Below are positions 1-7,225 of a stretch of DNA of 16,680 nt, piece after piece. Positions within the stretch are counted from its first letter, which is position 1; each line of letters begins with the position of its first letter. This DNA comes from JADKHR01 sp041917295 (lineage in GTDB: Bacteria; Elusimicrobiota; Elusimicrobia; FEN-1173): assembly GCA_041917295.1 (NCBI GenBank), contig JAYRXX010000050.1, positions 1-16,680 of the forward strand, in the 5' to 3' direction. The notes under the pieces are model-generated. The model searched no databases, was not told the DNA's origin, and was given only the letters and a program-made list of their open reading frames with translations. Made by a program: the position numbers and the translations under genes.

Positions 1-34
1 GTCGGGGCAGCCCTTGGCGGTTTGTGCCGAGGGC
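1..34. repeat. Intergenic GC-rich repeat, copy A
   Basis: This 34-bp sequence recurs exactly at 103-136. It holds an imperfect hairpin: CCCTTGGC (11-18) pairs with GCCGAGGG (25-32-type arm) through one G-T wobble around the loop GGTTTGT. After the unit the sequence continues GCAGCCCG and a T-rich tract. The window edge cuts the left side, so the full extent is unknown. No coding sequence is supported here: the open frame across the region is made of repeat sequence. Confidence 0.85.
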
Positions 35-74
35 AGCCCGTTTTTAATTAACCTCAACTTATCCTTCTATTCCT

Positions 75-91
75 CGCGCCTTTTGGGCGCG
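75..91. repeat. Small GC-rich hairpin between repeat copies A and B
   Basis: CGCGCC (75-80) and GGCGCG (86-91) form a perfect 6-bp stem around a five-base T-rich loop. It stands alone in the AT-richer spacer (about 35-102) between the two 34-bp repeats. It may be a remnant of another repeat unit. No further function can be read. Confidence 0.5.
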
Positions 92-102
92 CCATTTAAA
101 TT

Positions 103-210
103 GTCGGGGCAGCCCTTGGCGGTTTGTGCCGAGGGCCCTCACGCACAGCGTGAGGGCCTACGGCGGCGTCAGAGACGCCGAATTCCCGTAGGCAGCCCCG
201 GTTTTAATCA
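103..210. repeat. Intergenic GC-rich repeat, copy B, interrupted by a hairpin cassette
   Basis: Bases 103-136 repeat copy A exactly. Copy A then runs straight into GCAGCCCG and a TTTTAAT tract. In copy B the matching tail (GCAGCCCCG then TTTTAAT, about 192-208) is found only after an extra segment of roughly 56 bp made of two hairpins. The simplest reading is one unit that gained, or a sister that lost, a hairpin cassette. Confidence 0.75.
135..193. repeat. Two-hairpin cassette inside repeat copy B
   Basis: The first hairpin is perfect: GCCCTCACGC (135-144), loop ACA, GCGTGAGGGC (148-157). The second is two-tiered. Its outer stem is GCCTACGG (156-163) with CCGTAGGC (186-193). Its inner stem is GGCGTC (165-170) with GACGCC (174-179), the loop is AGA, and GAATTC is left as a 3' bulge. 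The outer stem, inner stem, triloop and 3' bulge match hairpins at 12890-12920 and 16370-16400. Confidence 0.8.
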
Positions 211-237
211 GAAAGAGTACAGCCTCAACCACTAAAA

Positions 238-264
238 CAGTCCCCGCGGTTTGAGCGAGGGCCC
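238..264. repeat. Diverged third copy of the intergenic repeat
   Basis: This stretch aligns with the core of copies A and B: CAG, a C-rich arm, then CGGTTTG as the loop and CGAGGGC as the return arm. Two small deletions weaken the stem. It lies about 40 bp beyond the ndk stop codon, so on the minus strand it would form structure in the ndk mRNA 3' region. No uridine-tracked intrinsic terminator is visible there. Confidence 0.5.
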
Positions 265-300
265 TATTCTACCTCATCCCCGACGAAAAACCAACTGTTG

Positions 301-822
301 TTAGGCCCACACCGTCTCTTCGTGGGCGTCCGCGCGGACTTTTTTGACGGGATAAATGTCGCCCACCACCTCGTCCGGCTTAAACCACAGCTTAATTTCC
401 CGTTCCGAATCTTTTGCGTCCGACGAGGCGTGGATCACATTTTCAAACACACCTTTCGTCGTGATGCGCCCGAAGGCTCCCCGGATGGACACCGAATCGG
501 CTTCTTCCGGGTTGGTGGCTCCGGCGATTTCCCGAACCCGTTTGATGGCGTTGGGCCCCTTATAAACCAAGGCCATGACCCGTTCAAAATCCGGCCCGTA
601 CGGTTTGCCTTGAATGTAATCGATCAAATCGTTGAAAAACGGTTTGTCTTTCAGATGTTGATAGTGCTGTTCGGCCAACGGACGCGACACGCGAAGCACT
701 TTCGCCCCGATAATCATGAACCGCGCTTCGGCCAGTTTGGTTAAAATATTTCCCGTCAGCGATTTTTTTAAGCCGTCCGGCTTAACGATGACGAGGGTAT
801 TTTCAATGTGTTCTTCGGTCAT
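301..822 (-). CDS. ndk: Nucleoside diphosphate kinase
   Basis: Transfers the terminal phosphate of ATP to other (d)NDPs through a phosphohistidine, balancing cytosolic nucleotide pools. The N-terminus ENTLVIVKPDG is the family signature. NVIHASS (residues 128-134) carries the catalytic His131, followed by the conserved SEREIKLWF. GATNPEEADSVSIRGAFG (101-118) is the conserved nucleotide-binding stretch. At 173 residues it is longer than the usual 140-150, from a longer segment around residues 62-85 and a C-terminal tail. The ATG at 822 has a G-rich ribosome site (GGGGG) 4 bases upstream. The gene follows the RMD1-like gene by 64 bp in the same direction, so co-transcription is possible. Identification is firm. 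Confidence 0.97.
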   Translation of the reverse strand: MTEEHIENTLVIVKPDGLKKSLTGNILTKLAEARFMIIGAKVLRVSRPLAEQHYQHLKDKPFFNDLIDYIQGKPYGPDFERVMALVYKGPNAIKRVREIAGATNPEEADSVSIRGAFGRITTKGVFENVIHASSDAKDSEREIKLWFKPDEVVGDIYPVKKVRADAHEETVWA

Positions 823-870
823 AGAGCCCCCATGGCACAGACTAACGGCTCCGATGTTACCACGGGCTCT
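823..870 (-). promoter_or_regulatory. Inverted repeat that could cover the ndk ribosome-binding site
   Basis: On the minus strand AGAGCCC (870-864) is complementary to GGGCTCT (829-823). The second arm includes the G-run that is the only ribosome-binding candidate for ndk and ends directly at the ATG. Folding would mask the site. The loop is long (34 nt), so stability is uncertain. No strong promoter was recognised in this 64-bp gap. Confidence 0.3.
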
Positions 871-886
871 TCGTCTCTGTCAAACC

Positions 887-1957
887 CTATTTTTGGGCGA
901 TAACGAACAACAGCGACGTGTCCAGCATCATCCACGCAAGGGACAAGATCAAAACAATCTCAACCGCAATGAAGAAGTTCGTGGAAATGAAATCCCGGGC
1001 CGAGTTATACGACTGTTCAATCCGTTCCAGTTTGGTGTCCACCGACCGGGACAGTTCGTCAATGTCGAACTCTTTTTCCACGTTCTTGTAAACGGTGCGC
1101 AGATGCCAATCCGAATCGATCCGGGGGATGTTGGCTTGCACGTTGTGCAAACTGTCCACAATGGCCAGCTTGTCTTTGACAAAATCCATGGCTTCCCGGG
1201 AAAAGGTTTGATAACGGCCCGGCATGGACCAAAACTTGTAATAGGGCGGCAGGTCGGCCAACAGGGTTTGGGCCTTGTCGATCTCTTTTTCCAACAAAAA
1301 GTTGTAGGCCCGAAGGCTCCAGTAAAGGGCGTAGGCCAGGCGGATCAAGTCCAAAATGATTTGGGACTCCGCCGAGCTGACCGCCGCACCGAACCGCTTG
1401 ATCAGAACCAGCTCGTTTTCGTAGTAGCCGAAATTGCGCAATTTCTCTTGGTCCAGGACAAACTCGGAAAGCTCGTCGTAGTTGGGTTCCCCGCACACCA
1501 GGCCCGTGAGCGCTTTTTGATTGCGACGGATAAAATCGCCCGAATTATCCACCACGCCCTTATCAAACACAAAAATCGGAAAAGGGTCCACCTCTTCCAA
1601 CCGCCGGTCGTAGGCGTGGCTGGCAAACTTTTTGGCGTTGGCGATCACACCGTCCACGAGAGTGTGGGCCCATTCGGCAATGCTGGCGCCGCCCACGGTC
1701 AACGCTTCGGTCCGGCACGACAAGGTGGCCAAAAAGTCCAAGTCGCCTTCCACTCGAAAATCCAGCTCCAACAACCCCACCCCGAACTTATAAATTTGGG
1801 CCGTCACGTGAACATCCGAAAACGTGCGCCCGCCGAACGCCAAATTGTCCACCGCGCGGCTGGACACTTCTTTGGCGATGGCTTTCGCGTCTTCACCGCC
1901 GAAATCCAGCTCCAACCCCAAATCAAAGGGGATAACGATGTGAACGTGGGATCTCAT
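887..1957 (-). CDS. Tail-anchored membrane protein, resembles RMD1/DUF155 (YagE) family
   Basis: A 356-residue protein of uncertain function. Residues 127-136 (PIFVFDKGVV) resemble the core strand of RMD1/DUF155 proteins. The C-terminal part also fits that family: a helical stretch, then DSDWHLRTVYKNVEKEFDI (281-299) with a conserved W..xxY...E..fDi..R pattern, a coiled-coil-like segment (300-325), and one terminal hydrophobic helix (327-353). Family members in yeast mitochondria and bacteria are membrane-anchored by this tail, but their biochemical role is unclear. The assignment is by eye and moderate. The ATG at 1957 has no ribosome site but a TTGACA/TAGGCT promoter 6 bases upstream, suggesting a leaderless mRNA. 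It diverges from the secreted-protein gene at 2017. Confidence 0.8.
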   Translation of the reverse strand: MRSHVHIVIPFDLGLELDFGGEDAKAIAKEVSSRAVDNLAFGGRTFSDVHVTAQIYKFGVGLLELDFRVEGDLDFLATLSCRTEALTVGGASIAEWAHTLVDGVIANAKKFASHAYDRRLEEVDPFPIFVFDKGVVDNSGDFIRRNQKALTGLVCGEPNYDELSEFVLDQEKLRNFGYYENELVLIKRFGAAVSSAESQIILDLIRLAYALYWSLRAYNFLLEKEIDKAQTLLADLPPYYKFWSMPGRYQTFSREAMDFVKDKLAIVDSLHNVQANIPRIDSDWHLRTVYKNVEKEFDIDELSRSVDTKLERIEQSYNSARDFISTNFFIAVEIVLILSLAWMMLDTSLLFVIAQK

Positions 1958-1963
1958 ACAGAA

Positions 1964-1992
1964 AGCCTAAGCCTTCCCGGCACTCTTGTCAA
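1964..1992 (-). promoter_or_regulatory. Sigma70-type promoter of the RMD1-like gene, leaderless geometry
   Basis: On the minus strand TTGACA (1992-1987) is followed after 17 bp by TAGGCT (1969-1964), and the ATG starts 6 bp later at 1957. The -35 is perfect and the -10 is weak (4 of 6). Transcription should start at or within a base or two of the ATG. The absence of a Shine-Dalgarno sequence agrees with this. Confidence 0.5.
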
Positions 1993-2004
1993 TGCCAAAT
2001 CGGC

Positions 2005-2010
2005 TAAAAT
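2005..2010 (+). promoter_or_regulatory. Candidate -10 box of the secreted-protein gene
   Basis: TAAAAT lies 6 bp before the ATG at 2017. No -35 is correctly spaced: TTGTCA at 1986-1991 leaves only 13 bp. An AGGA sits too close to the ATG (2 bases) to be an efficient ribosome site. The arrangement mirrors the leaderless geometry of the divergent neighbour, with which it shares the -35 region. Confidence 0.35.
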
Positions 2011-2016
2011 AGGACT

Positions 2017-2538
2017 ATGAAAAGGATTATCTTGCTTTGTCTTATTTGGATCACTGCGCCGGTGGGAGGGGACGAAAAAGTTCGGGGTAAAGAGGAACGG
2101 GTGCTTCACTATCCGTTTGGGTCCGTAACGTATATCCGGCCGGCGAAAAATCAGGCGGCCGAACCCGTCCTTAAGGGCAAACTGCACGCCCGCACAGAAG
2201 GCGTTTTCAAGGTCTCCTACGAATTGGTCCGCGACAAGGACGATTACGTGGCCCGCCGCGTGCGCGTGCGGGTAGCCAATCGAGAAGAATACCTGTCTCC
2301 GGCCACACCGGATTTACGGGACCACGAAGCCGTCCATCAGCGGATTAACGAAACCGAAGCCTCCCGCATGGAAAAAGAGCTGGGCGCTTTTCGTGTTAAA
2401 GAAAGTCGTCCGGACCAGGCCAAGAAAAAATTCAAAGCCGAATTTCAAAAACAGATCGACGCCGTCAAAAAACGCCACGCCGACTGGGACGACACCCAGG
2501 TATTTCTCAAACCCGCCCCCCCCAACGACTACAAATAA
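2017..2538 (+). CDS. Small secreted, highly charged protein of unknown function
   Basis: A 173-residue protein I do not recognise. Residues 1-18 (Met-Lys-Arg, a hydrophobic core, then APVGG) look like a signal peptide with likely cleavage after VGG, so the product is probably periplasmic or exported. It is not a lipoprotein, because no cysteine follows the core. The mature part has a probable beta-rich section (about 30-85, with RRVRVRVANREEY) and then a Lys/Glu-rich helical section (about 100-160) that may form a coiled coil. It ends in the proline-rich PAPPNDYK. It is the only plus-strand protein gene here. Its last 10 bp overlap the end of the convergent PurD-like gene. The frame's codon use is that of a real gene and the signal peptide fixes the start. 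Confidence 0.75.
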   Translation: MKRIILLCLIWITAPVGGDEKVRGKEERVLHYPFGSVTYIRPAKNQAAEPVLKGKLHARTEGVFKVSYELVRDKDDYVARRVRVRVANREEYLSPATPDLRDHEAVHQRINETEASRMEKELGAFRVKESRPDQAKKKFKAEFQKQIDAVKKRHADWDDTQVFLKPAPPNDYK

Positions 2539-3845
2539 CCCCAGGTGCGAAGCAGGTCGCCGTCTTTGCGCCAGCGGGCGCCGATGTCGGTGCGGTAGAA
2601 CATGTTGGGGATAATGATATTTTTAACTCGCCCGTAGGCTTCCTTGGCGGCGTCGTCCATGGTGGGTCCGGATCCCGTGCAAACCAACGCGTAGCCGGTC
2701 TGGCCCGCCAACACCCATTCCCCGTCAACCACTTTGATGTCGCCGGGATAAAATCCATCCGTGATGGGTTTCTTAAAAAAGACAACCGCCCCGGCGGAAT
2801 ACTTATTAAACGCAGCCTCGTCTTCGAAGGGGAACGGCGGCACCGCGATTACCACACCCACTTGAAACCCTCTTTTCGTCCGCAACGGCGGATTCTGCCC
2901 CAGCGCGATTCCATGAAAAAATTCTCCCCACTTCGACAACGTCCCTTCCATTTGGATGCTGAGCGTGGGGTACCCGAACCGCGGCGTGCATTCCAAGGGA
3001 TAAATGGCCCGGGCGGTGGCGATGCAGTTGATGTCGAAATAGCCCACGAACCCCACCTGCGCCAGGCGGGGCGCCATTTTTTGAAGGGTTTCCCGATACA
3101 GCGGCCCGTCGCCGGACCAGAAAAGGGACGTCCCCATCTCGCCGGTGGACGGGCCGATGTCGTCGTTGAACATTTTTTTATGTTCGAAATTGATGCAGAC
3201 CGGAAGGGTAAACTCTTTTCCGTTAAAGAAACCGCCGATGGCCACTTCCACGCCGGTGGCGAACTTTTGAATTTGAAACGACTTGATCTGGCGCGACCAC
3301 CCTTTTTTGTAGCGGGCCAACATGGCGGCCACGTCGTGGCCGTCTTCTTCTTGCCCGACGTAGGAGAGCACTTTTTCGTTTTGGGCCGATCCCGAGGGTT
3401 TCACCACGTAACGGTCCGGCCGGTTTTGGACAAACTGAATGGCGTCTTCAAAACTCGTGAACGTCCAGTGGGGCAAAATGGTCAAGCCGGCGGATTTCAT
3501 TTCCTGCTGGCCGAAATCCCGATCGTCTTCCAAGCGGTCCGTGTAGGCGGTGCCGCCCACCACCGCTTTGCCCGCACGCCGCAACGCTTCGGCCTCGGGC
3601 CCAAAATCCGAATCGTCAAAAATAATGAGGTCCGCCCACTCCTTGAGCGCCTTCCAATCGTCCACCTTTTCAACGAACCCGTCCGACACATCTTTGTCGT
3701 GGCGGCTTTCGATAAAATATTTCACCGCGTTGCCTTCCGCCACCAGCTGACGGCACAGGTCGCCGATGCATCCCACACGCGACACGCACAGGATCCGACG
3801 CGCGGCGGCGACGGGCGGCAACGGAGACTTTTCTTTTTCGGTCAC
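2529..3845 (-). CDS. PurD-like ATP-grasp ligase, divergent (phosphoribosylamine-glycine ligase family)
   Basis: A 438-residue protein with the PurD layout. It has an N-terminal Rossmann-like domain (17-105), an ATP-grasp domain from about 108 (DRDFGQQEMKSAGLTILPHW, then VVKPSGSA at 147-154), and a C-terminal domain ending RVKNIIIPNMFYRTDIG. IGPSTGEMGTS (230-240) matches the PurD GPNTGGMG motif. ECTPRFGYP (285-293) matches LEFNxRFGDP, but a Thr replaces the usual metal-binding Asn. The N-terminal GGREHA signature of true PurD is replaced by VSRVGCIGD. It may therefore use another substrate. The GTG start at 3845 overlaps the preceding stop as GTGA and has AAGGA 6 bases upstream; a longer frame reaching 3965 is antisense read-through and not favoured. 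Last gene of the wec/aas run. Confidence 0.85.
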   Translation of the reverse strand: MTEKEKSPLPPVAAARRILCVSRVGCIGDLCRQLVAEGNAVKYFIESRHDKDVSDGFVEKVDDWKALKEWADLIIFDDSDFGPEAEALRRAGKAVVGGTAYTDRLEDDRDFGQQEMKSAGLTILPHWTFTSFEDAIQFVQNRPDRYVVKPSGSAQNEKVLSYVGQEEDGHDVAAMLARYKKGWSRQIKSFQIQKFATGVEVAIGGFFNGKEFTLPVCINFEHKKMFNDDIGPSTGEMGTSLFWSGDGPLYRETLQKMAPRLAQVGFVGYFDINCIATARAIYPLECTPRFGYPTLSIQMEGTLSKWGEFFHGIALGQNPPLRTKRGFQVGVVIAVPPFPFEDEAAFNKYSAGAVVFFKKPITDGFYPGDIKVVDGEWVLAGQTGYALVCTGSGPTMDDAAKEAYGRVKNIIIPNMFYRTDIGARWRKDGDLLRTWGYL

Positions 3846-6800
3846 GCTTTTCCTTCGGCCATTCGCTGTTCGGCGATCTGTTTGGCCTTCACCAAATCCA
3901 CTTTGCCCGTGGCCAACGCCGGCCAGGGATCGACGGAAAACACCGCCCGTTTGTCGGGCACCCACAATTTGGGCATGTCCGACTTCTCCAACCGTTCGAT
4001 GAGCGTGTCGATGGGCTGTTGCAGGTTGTTCACCAACACCACCAGCCGTTCGCCCCGTTTTTCATCCGGAGTGGACAATACCAAAAAACGAGCCTCGGGT
4101 TCTTCCGACAGGTCCGCCAACTTTTGTTCCACGAGCATGTGGGGCACCATTTCGCCGCCGATTTTCGAAAACCGCGACAGGCGATCGGTGATTTCCACAA
4201 ACCCGTCTTCGTCCACCCGGGCGATGTCGCCGGTGTTGTACCAACCGTCCACCACCACCTCGGCGGTTTTGGCGGGTTGGTTCCAGTAACCGGCCATTAC
4301 GTTGGGGCCCTTGACCAGCAGGAGGCCCGGGGTGCCGTCGGGCCGACGTTCGCCGGTGGCGGGGTCCACAATTTTCACCGTCACGCCGGGCAAGGGGCGG
4401 CCCACCTTGCCGGGTTTCCAGCCGGTTTGGTTTTCGGTCCCTTGACGAACGCCCAACACGCTGACGCAGGCCGCCGGAGACAATTCGGTGGTGCCGTATC
4501 CTTCCAGAATGGGCACGCCCAACAATTCGGTAAATTCCCGGGCAAAAGCGAGCGGCAACTTTTCGGCTCCGGTCAGAGCAAACCGCAGTGTCGCCACATC
4601 GTCCCGGGAAAACTTTTTCATCCACATTTGCAAAAAGGTCGGCGTGGTCACCAAAATGTTGGCTTTTTCGTCTTTGATCAACTTGCGGATCGCCACCGCT
4701 TCCAGCGGGCTTCGATGGTAAACTCCCCGGCATCCCGCCAACAAGGGCAACCACAAGGTGCCCGTGAATCCGAACGAATGGAAAAAGGGCAAAATCCCCA
4801 CGATGGTGTCTTTCGCCGTCAACTGGAACACCTCTTGCAACCCCTGGGTGTTTGCGTGGATGTTGGCGTGGGTCAGCATCACCCCTTTGGGCGAACCCGT
4901 ACTGCCGCTGGTGTAAAGCAAAGCGGCCAAATCGCCGGATTTGGCGTCGGAAAAGGGCGCCCACCACCGTTCGGCCCACCGGGCCGGCAACAGTTTGAGA
5001 CCCGCAAACGCAAGAGCCCCCCCCACCGGGCCGGGCCGAGGCAAATCGTCCAGAAAAACCAGCCGGGAATCCTCCCCCCACTTTAAAGCCTCCGCCATTT
5101 TGCGGGCGGTTAAAATCCGCACCACACCGGCGTCCCGGCAAATTTGATCAATCACCCCTCGACCCAAGGAATAGTTGAGGTTCACGGGAACCCGTCCATC
5201 GAAAAGAAGGGCCAGGTTGGCCACGGTCCCGGCGACGCCGGGCGGAAGAAGAACACCCACATTTTTGTCCGCGGGCAAGAGCCCGCGCAAGCGGCGCCCC
5301 AACAAAATAGATCCCGTGGCCAATTTCCCGTAACTAAGCCGAGCGCCCGTGGTGTCCACCACCGCCGGCGTGGTCCATTGGCGTCGCGCCTGTCGGAAAA
5401 AGAATTGATGGAGGGGCTTTAAGTTCTCCAGCCGAAGACCGAACGCTTGACTGCCCAATTCCATCACGGCGTGTCGCACGTCGTCGGCCTTGGCGGTGGA
5501 AGGCAACGGTTTGCCGAAAGTCACCGTGACCGGATAAGGGATCTGTCGGGGCATTTTCCAAATAAATTTTTTGCGCTCAAAACTGAATATGCTTCCCCAC
5601 ACCCGGTCCAGGTGGACCGGAATGATGGGCACATCCAACCCGGCCACGATGCGTTCAAACCCTTTGCGAAACCCCAACGTTTGGCCCAACCGGGTCACCG
5701 CGCCTTCGGCGAAAATGCACACCACGTGGCCCTGTTCCAGTCGACGGCGGGCTTCCAACAACGAGGCCAACACCCGTTTGGGGCTGTCGCCCGCCGATAT
5801 GGGAATGACGTCCATTAATTTTAATAAGGGCCGGAAAAAAGAAGCGTCGTACATTCCGCGAAACATTAAGAACCGAATCAACCGGGAGGTGGCCCCCCCG
5901 ACCAAAAACGGGTCCACGTAAGACACGTGATTGGGAACGATGAGGGCCGGACCGGTGGCCGGGATATTTTCTTCTCCGACCACCCGGATGCGATAGACCA
6001 CGTTGGTGAGCAGGAACAACCCCAAGCGCACCAAGGATTGGGGCAGATAGGCGACAATGGCCGCCGTGGCGGCGATGGACAGCAGGCCAAGCACCAAAAA
6101 GATTTGGGCCGGATCGGCCTTAAACGCGGCGCTCATGATCCACAAAAATCCGCTGGAAAGCAAAATCGCGATAAACGAAATCAGGTTGCCCGTGGCTAAA
6201 ATTCGGCCTCGGTCGCTTTTGGGACTGCGCGCTTGGATGAGCGTGGTGAGCGGAATGAAAAAGAACCCCGCGCTCATTCCCAGCAAAAACACGTCCGCCA
6301 AGGTGCGGATCAGCGCCGCGTGGGAAAAATACAGGTCCAAGGTAAACACGCTCAAACCCAAAGCGCCCAGGGGCACCAAACCCAATTCCACTTTCCGGCG
6401 CGACAGCCGGCCGGCCCACAAACTTCCCACGGCAATGCCCACCACCAAGGCAATCAGCAACACCCCCGATACCCGATCCGACAGGCCCATGACCTGTTTG
6501 ACGTAGACCAACATGTTCAAATGGAGAACGCCTCCCATGAACCAAAACCAGCCCGTGGCCAGAAGGCTCAATCGGAGCGATCGGTCGGGGCCCACCAACG
6601 CCCAGTTGGCCCGAACATCCGGCAACGGGTTCCAGCGAAGGGGTTGGCCGGGATTAGCCGCCGGAACTTTTTCTATCGCCAGGGCGGCCGCCACACTGCC
6701 CACCGCCACCACGACGGTCAACAGGGCCACCGCGTTGATGTGGGTGGTCAAAAATGTTCCGGCCACCGTGCCCAACAAAATGGCGACGAACGTGGCCACG

Positions 6801-7225
6801 TTCAACAGCGCGTTGGCGGACGACAGCTGGGACGGATCTTTTAATTCGGGGATCAGGCCGTATTTGGCGGGGCTAAAAAAGGCGCTTTGGGTGGCCAACA
6901 AAAAAAGCCCCGTCAACAACAAGGGCACGTTTTTAAAATAGAGCCCCGCCACCAACAAGGCCACCACGCCCAGGTCCACGGTTTTCGCCAAGACCACCAC
7001 CCGGGCTTTGCTCCAGCGGTCGGCTAGCCGGCCGGCCCCGAGGGAAAAAATCAAAAACGGCGCCGCAAACACCGCCCCGGAAATGGCCACCAAACTGCGG
7101 GCTTTTTCTTCCGACATCCAGTGGGTGATCAGAAGGGCGATCACGATCTGAAACACGTTGTCGTTAAACGCTCCCAGAAACTGGGTGACCATCAGGGCCT
7201 TAAACGACCGGTTGCTCTTATTCAT
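3842..7225 (-). CDS. aas: Trifunctional LplT-Aas fusion: MFS lysophospholipid transporter, PlsC acyltransferase, acyl-ACP synthetase
   Basis: A 1127-residue inner-membrane protein. Residues 1-400 form a 12-helix MFS transporter resembling LplT (QFLGAFNDNVFQ at the start). Residues about 405-605 are a PlsC acyltransferase with NHVSYVD (432-438) and IFAEG (504-508). Residues about 610-1127 are an AMP-forming acyl ligase with the P-loop YTSGSTGSPKG (771-781), YGTTE (910-914), YNTGD (996-1000) and the catalytic Lys1108 in ATGK. In the known E. coli pathway LplT flips lysophosphatidylethanolamine inward and Aas re-acylates it; here both are in one chain, a fusion also known in other bacteria. The ATG at 7225 overlaps the wecB stop as ATGA, with GGAG 6 bases upstream. 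It is followed by the PurD-like gene through a GTGA overlap. Confidence 0.95.
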   Translation of the reverse strand: MNKSNRSFKALMVTQFLGAFNDNVFQIVIALLITHWMSEEKARSLVAISGAVFAAPFLIFSLGAGRLADRWSKARVVVLAKTVDLGVVALLVAGLYFKNVPLLLTGLFLLATQSAFFSPAKYGLIPELKDPSQLSSANALLNVATFVAILLGTVAGTFLTTHINAVALLTVVVAVGSVAAALAIEKVPAANPGQPLRWNPLPDVRANWALVGPDRSLRLSLLATGWFWFMGGVLHLNMLVYVKQVMGLSDRVSGVLLIALVVGIAVGSLWAGRLSRRKVELGLVPLGALGLSVFTLDLYFSHAALIRTLADVFLLGMSAGFFFIPLTTLIQARSPKSDRGRILATGNLISFIAILLSSGFLWIMSAAFKADPAQIFLVLGLLSIAATAAIVAYLPQSLVRLGLFLLTNVVYRIRVVGEENIPATGPALIVPNHVSYVDPFLVGGATSRLIRFLMFRGMYDASFFRPLLKLMDVIPISAGDSPKRVLASLLEARRRLEQGHVVCIFAEGAVTRLGQTLGFRKGFERIVAGLDVPIIPVHLDRVWGSIFSFERKKFIWKMPRQIPYPVTVTFGKPLPSTAKADDVRHAVMELGSQAFGLRLENLKPLHQFFFRQARRQWTTPAVVDTTGARLSYGKLATGSILLGRRLRGLLPADKNVGVLLPPGVAGTVANLALLFDGRVPVNLNYSLGRGVIDQICRDAGVVRILTARKMAEALKWGEDSRLVFLDDLPRPGPVGGALAFAGLKLLPARWAERWWAPFSDAKSGDLAALLYTSGSTGSPKGVMLTHANIHANTQGLQEVFQLTAKDTIVGILPFFHSFGFTGTLWLPLLAGCRGVYHRSPLEAVAIRKLIKDEKANILVTTPTFLQMWMKKFSRDDVATLRFALTGAEKLPLAFAREFTELLGVPILEGYGTTELSPAACVSVLGVRQGTENQTGWKPGKVGRPLPGVTVKIVDPATGERRPDGTPGLLLVKGPNVMAGYWNQPAKTAEVVVDGWYNTGDIARVDEDGFVEITDRLSRFSKIGGEMVPHMLVEQKLADLSEEPEARFLVLSTPDEKRGERLVVLVNNLQQPIDTLIERLEKSDMPKLWVPDKRAVFSVDPWPALATGKVDLVKAKQIAEQRMAEGKA

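Noticed and set aside
1..136. Two 34-bp direct repeats considered as a CRISPR fragment
   Set aside because: There are only two copies, 68 bp apart, with internal hairpins and a different structure after each copy; no cas genes.
14..235. 73-codon plus-strand frame in the left intergenic region
   Set aside because: It is composed of the repeats and hairpins themselves and shows no protein-like features.
716..2020. Long plus-strand open frame (434 codons) opposite the RMD1-like gene and ndk
   Set aside because: It is antisense to two well-supported genes, its protein is rich in Gln, His and Arg with no motif, and it reflects GC-rich codon structure of the other strand.
3846..3965. 40-residue N-terminal extension of the PurD-like protein
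   Set aside because: It is entirely inside aas, low-complexity, and the GTG at 3845 has a good ribosome site and the GTGA overlap.
2862..4289. Long plus-strand open frame (475 codons) opposite the PurD-like and aas genes
   Set aside because: It is a shadow of real minus-strand genes with clear domains, and has no homology or ribosome site.
4062..5141. Minus-strand open frame inside aas
   Set aside because: It is an alternate frame of the acyl-ligase domain, whose own frame holds all catalytic motifs.
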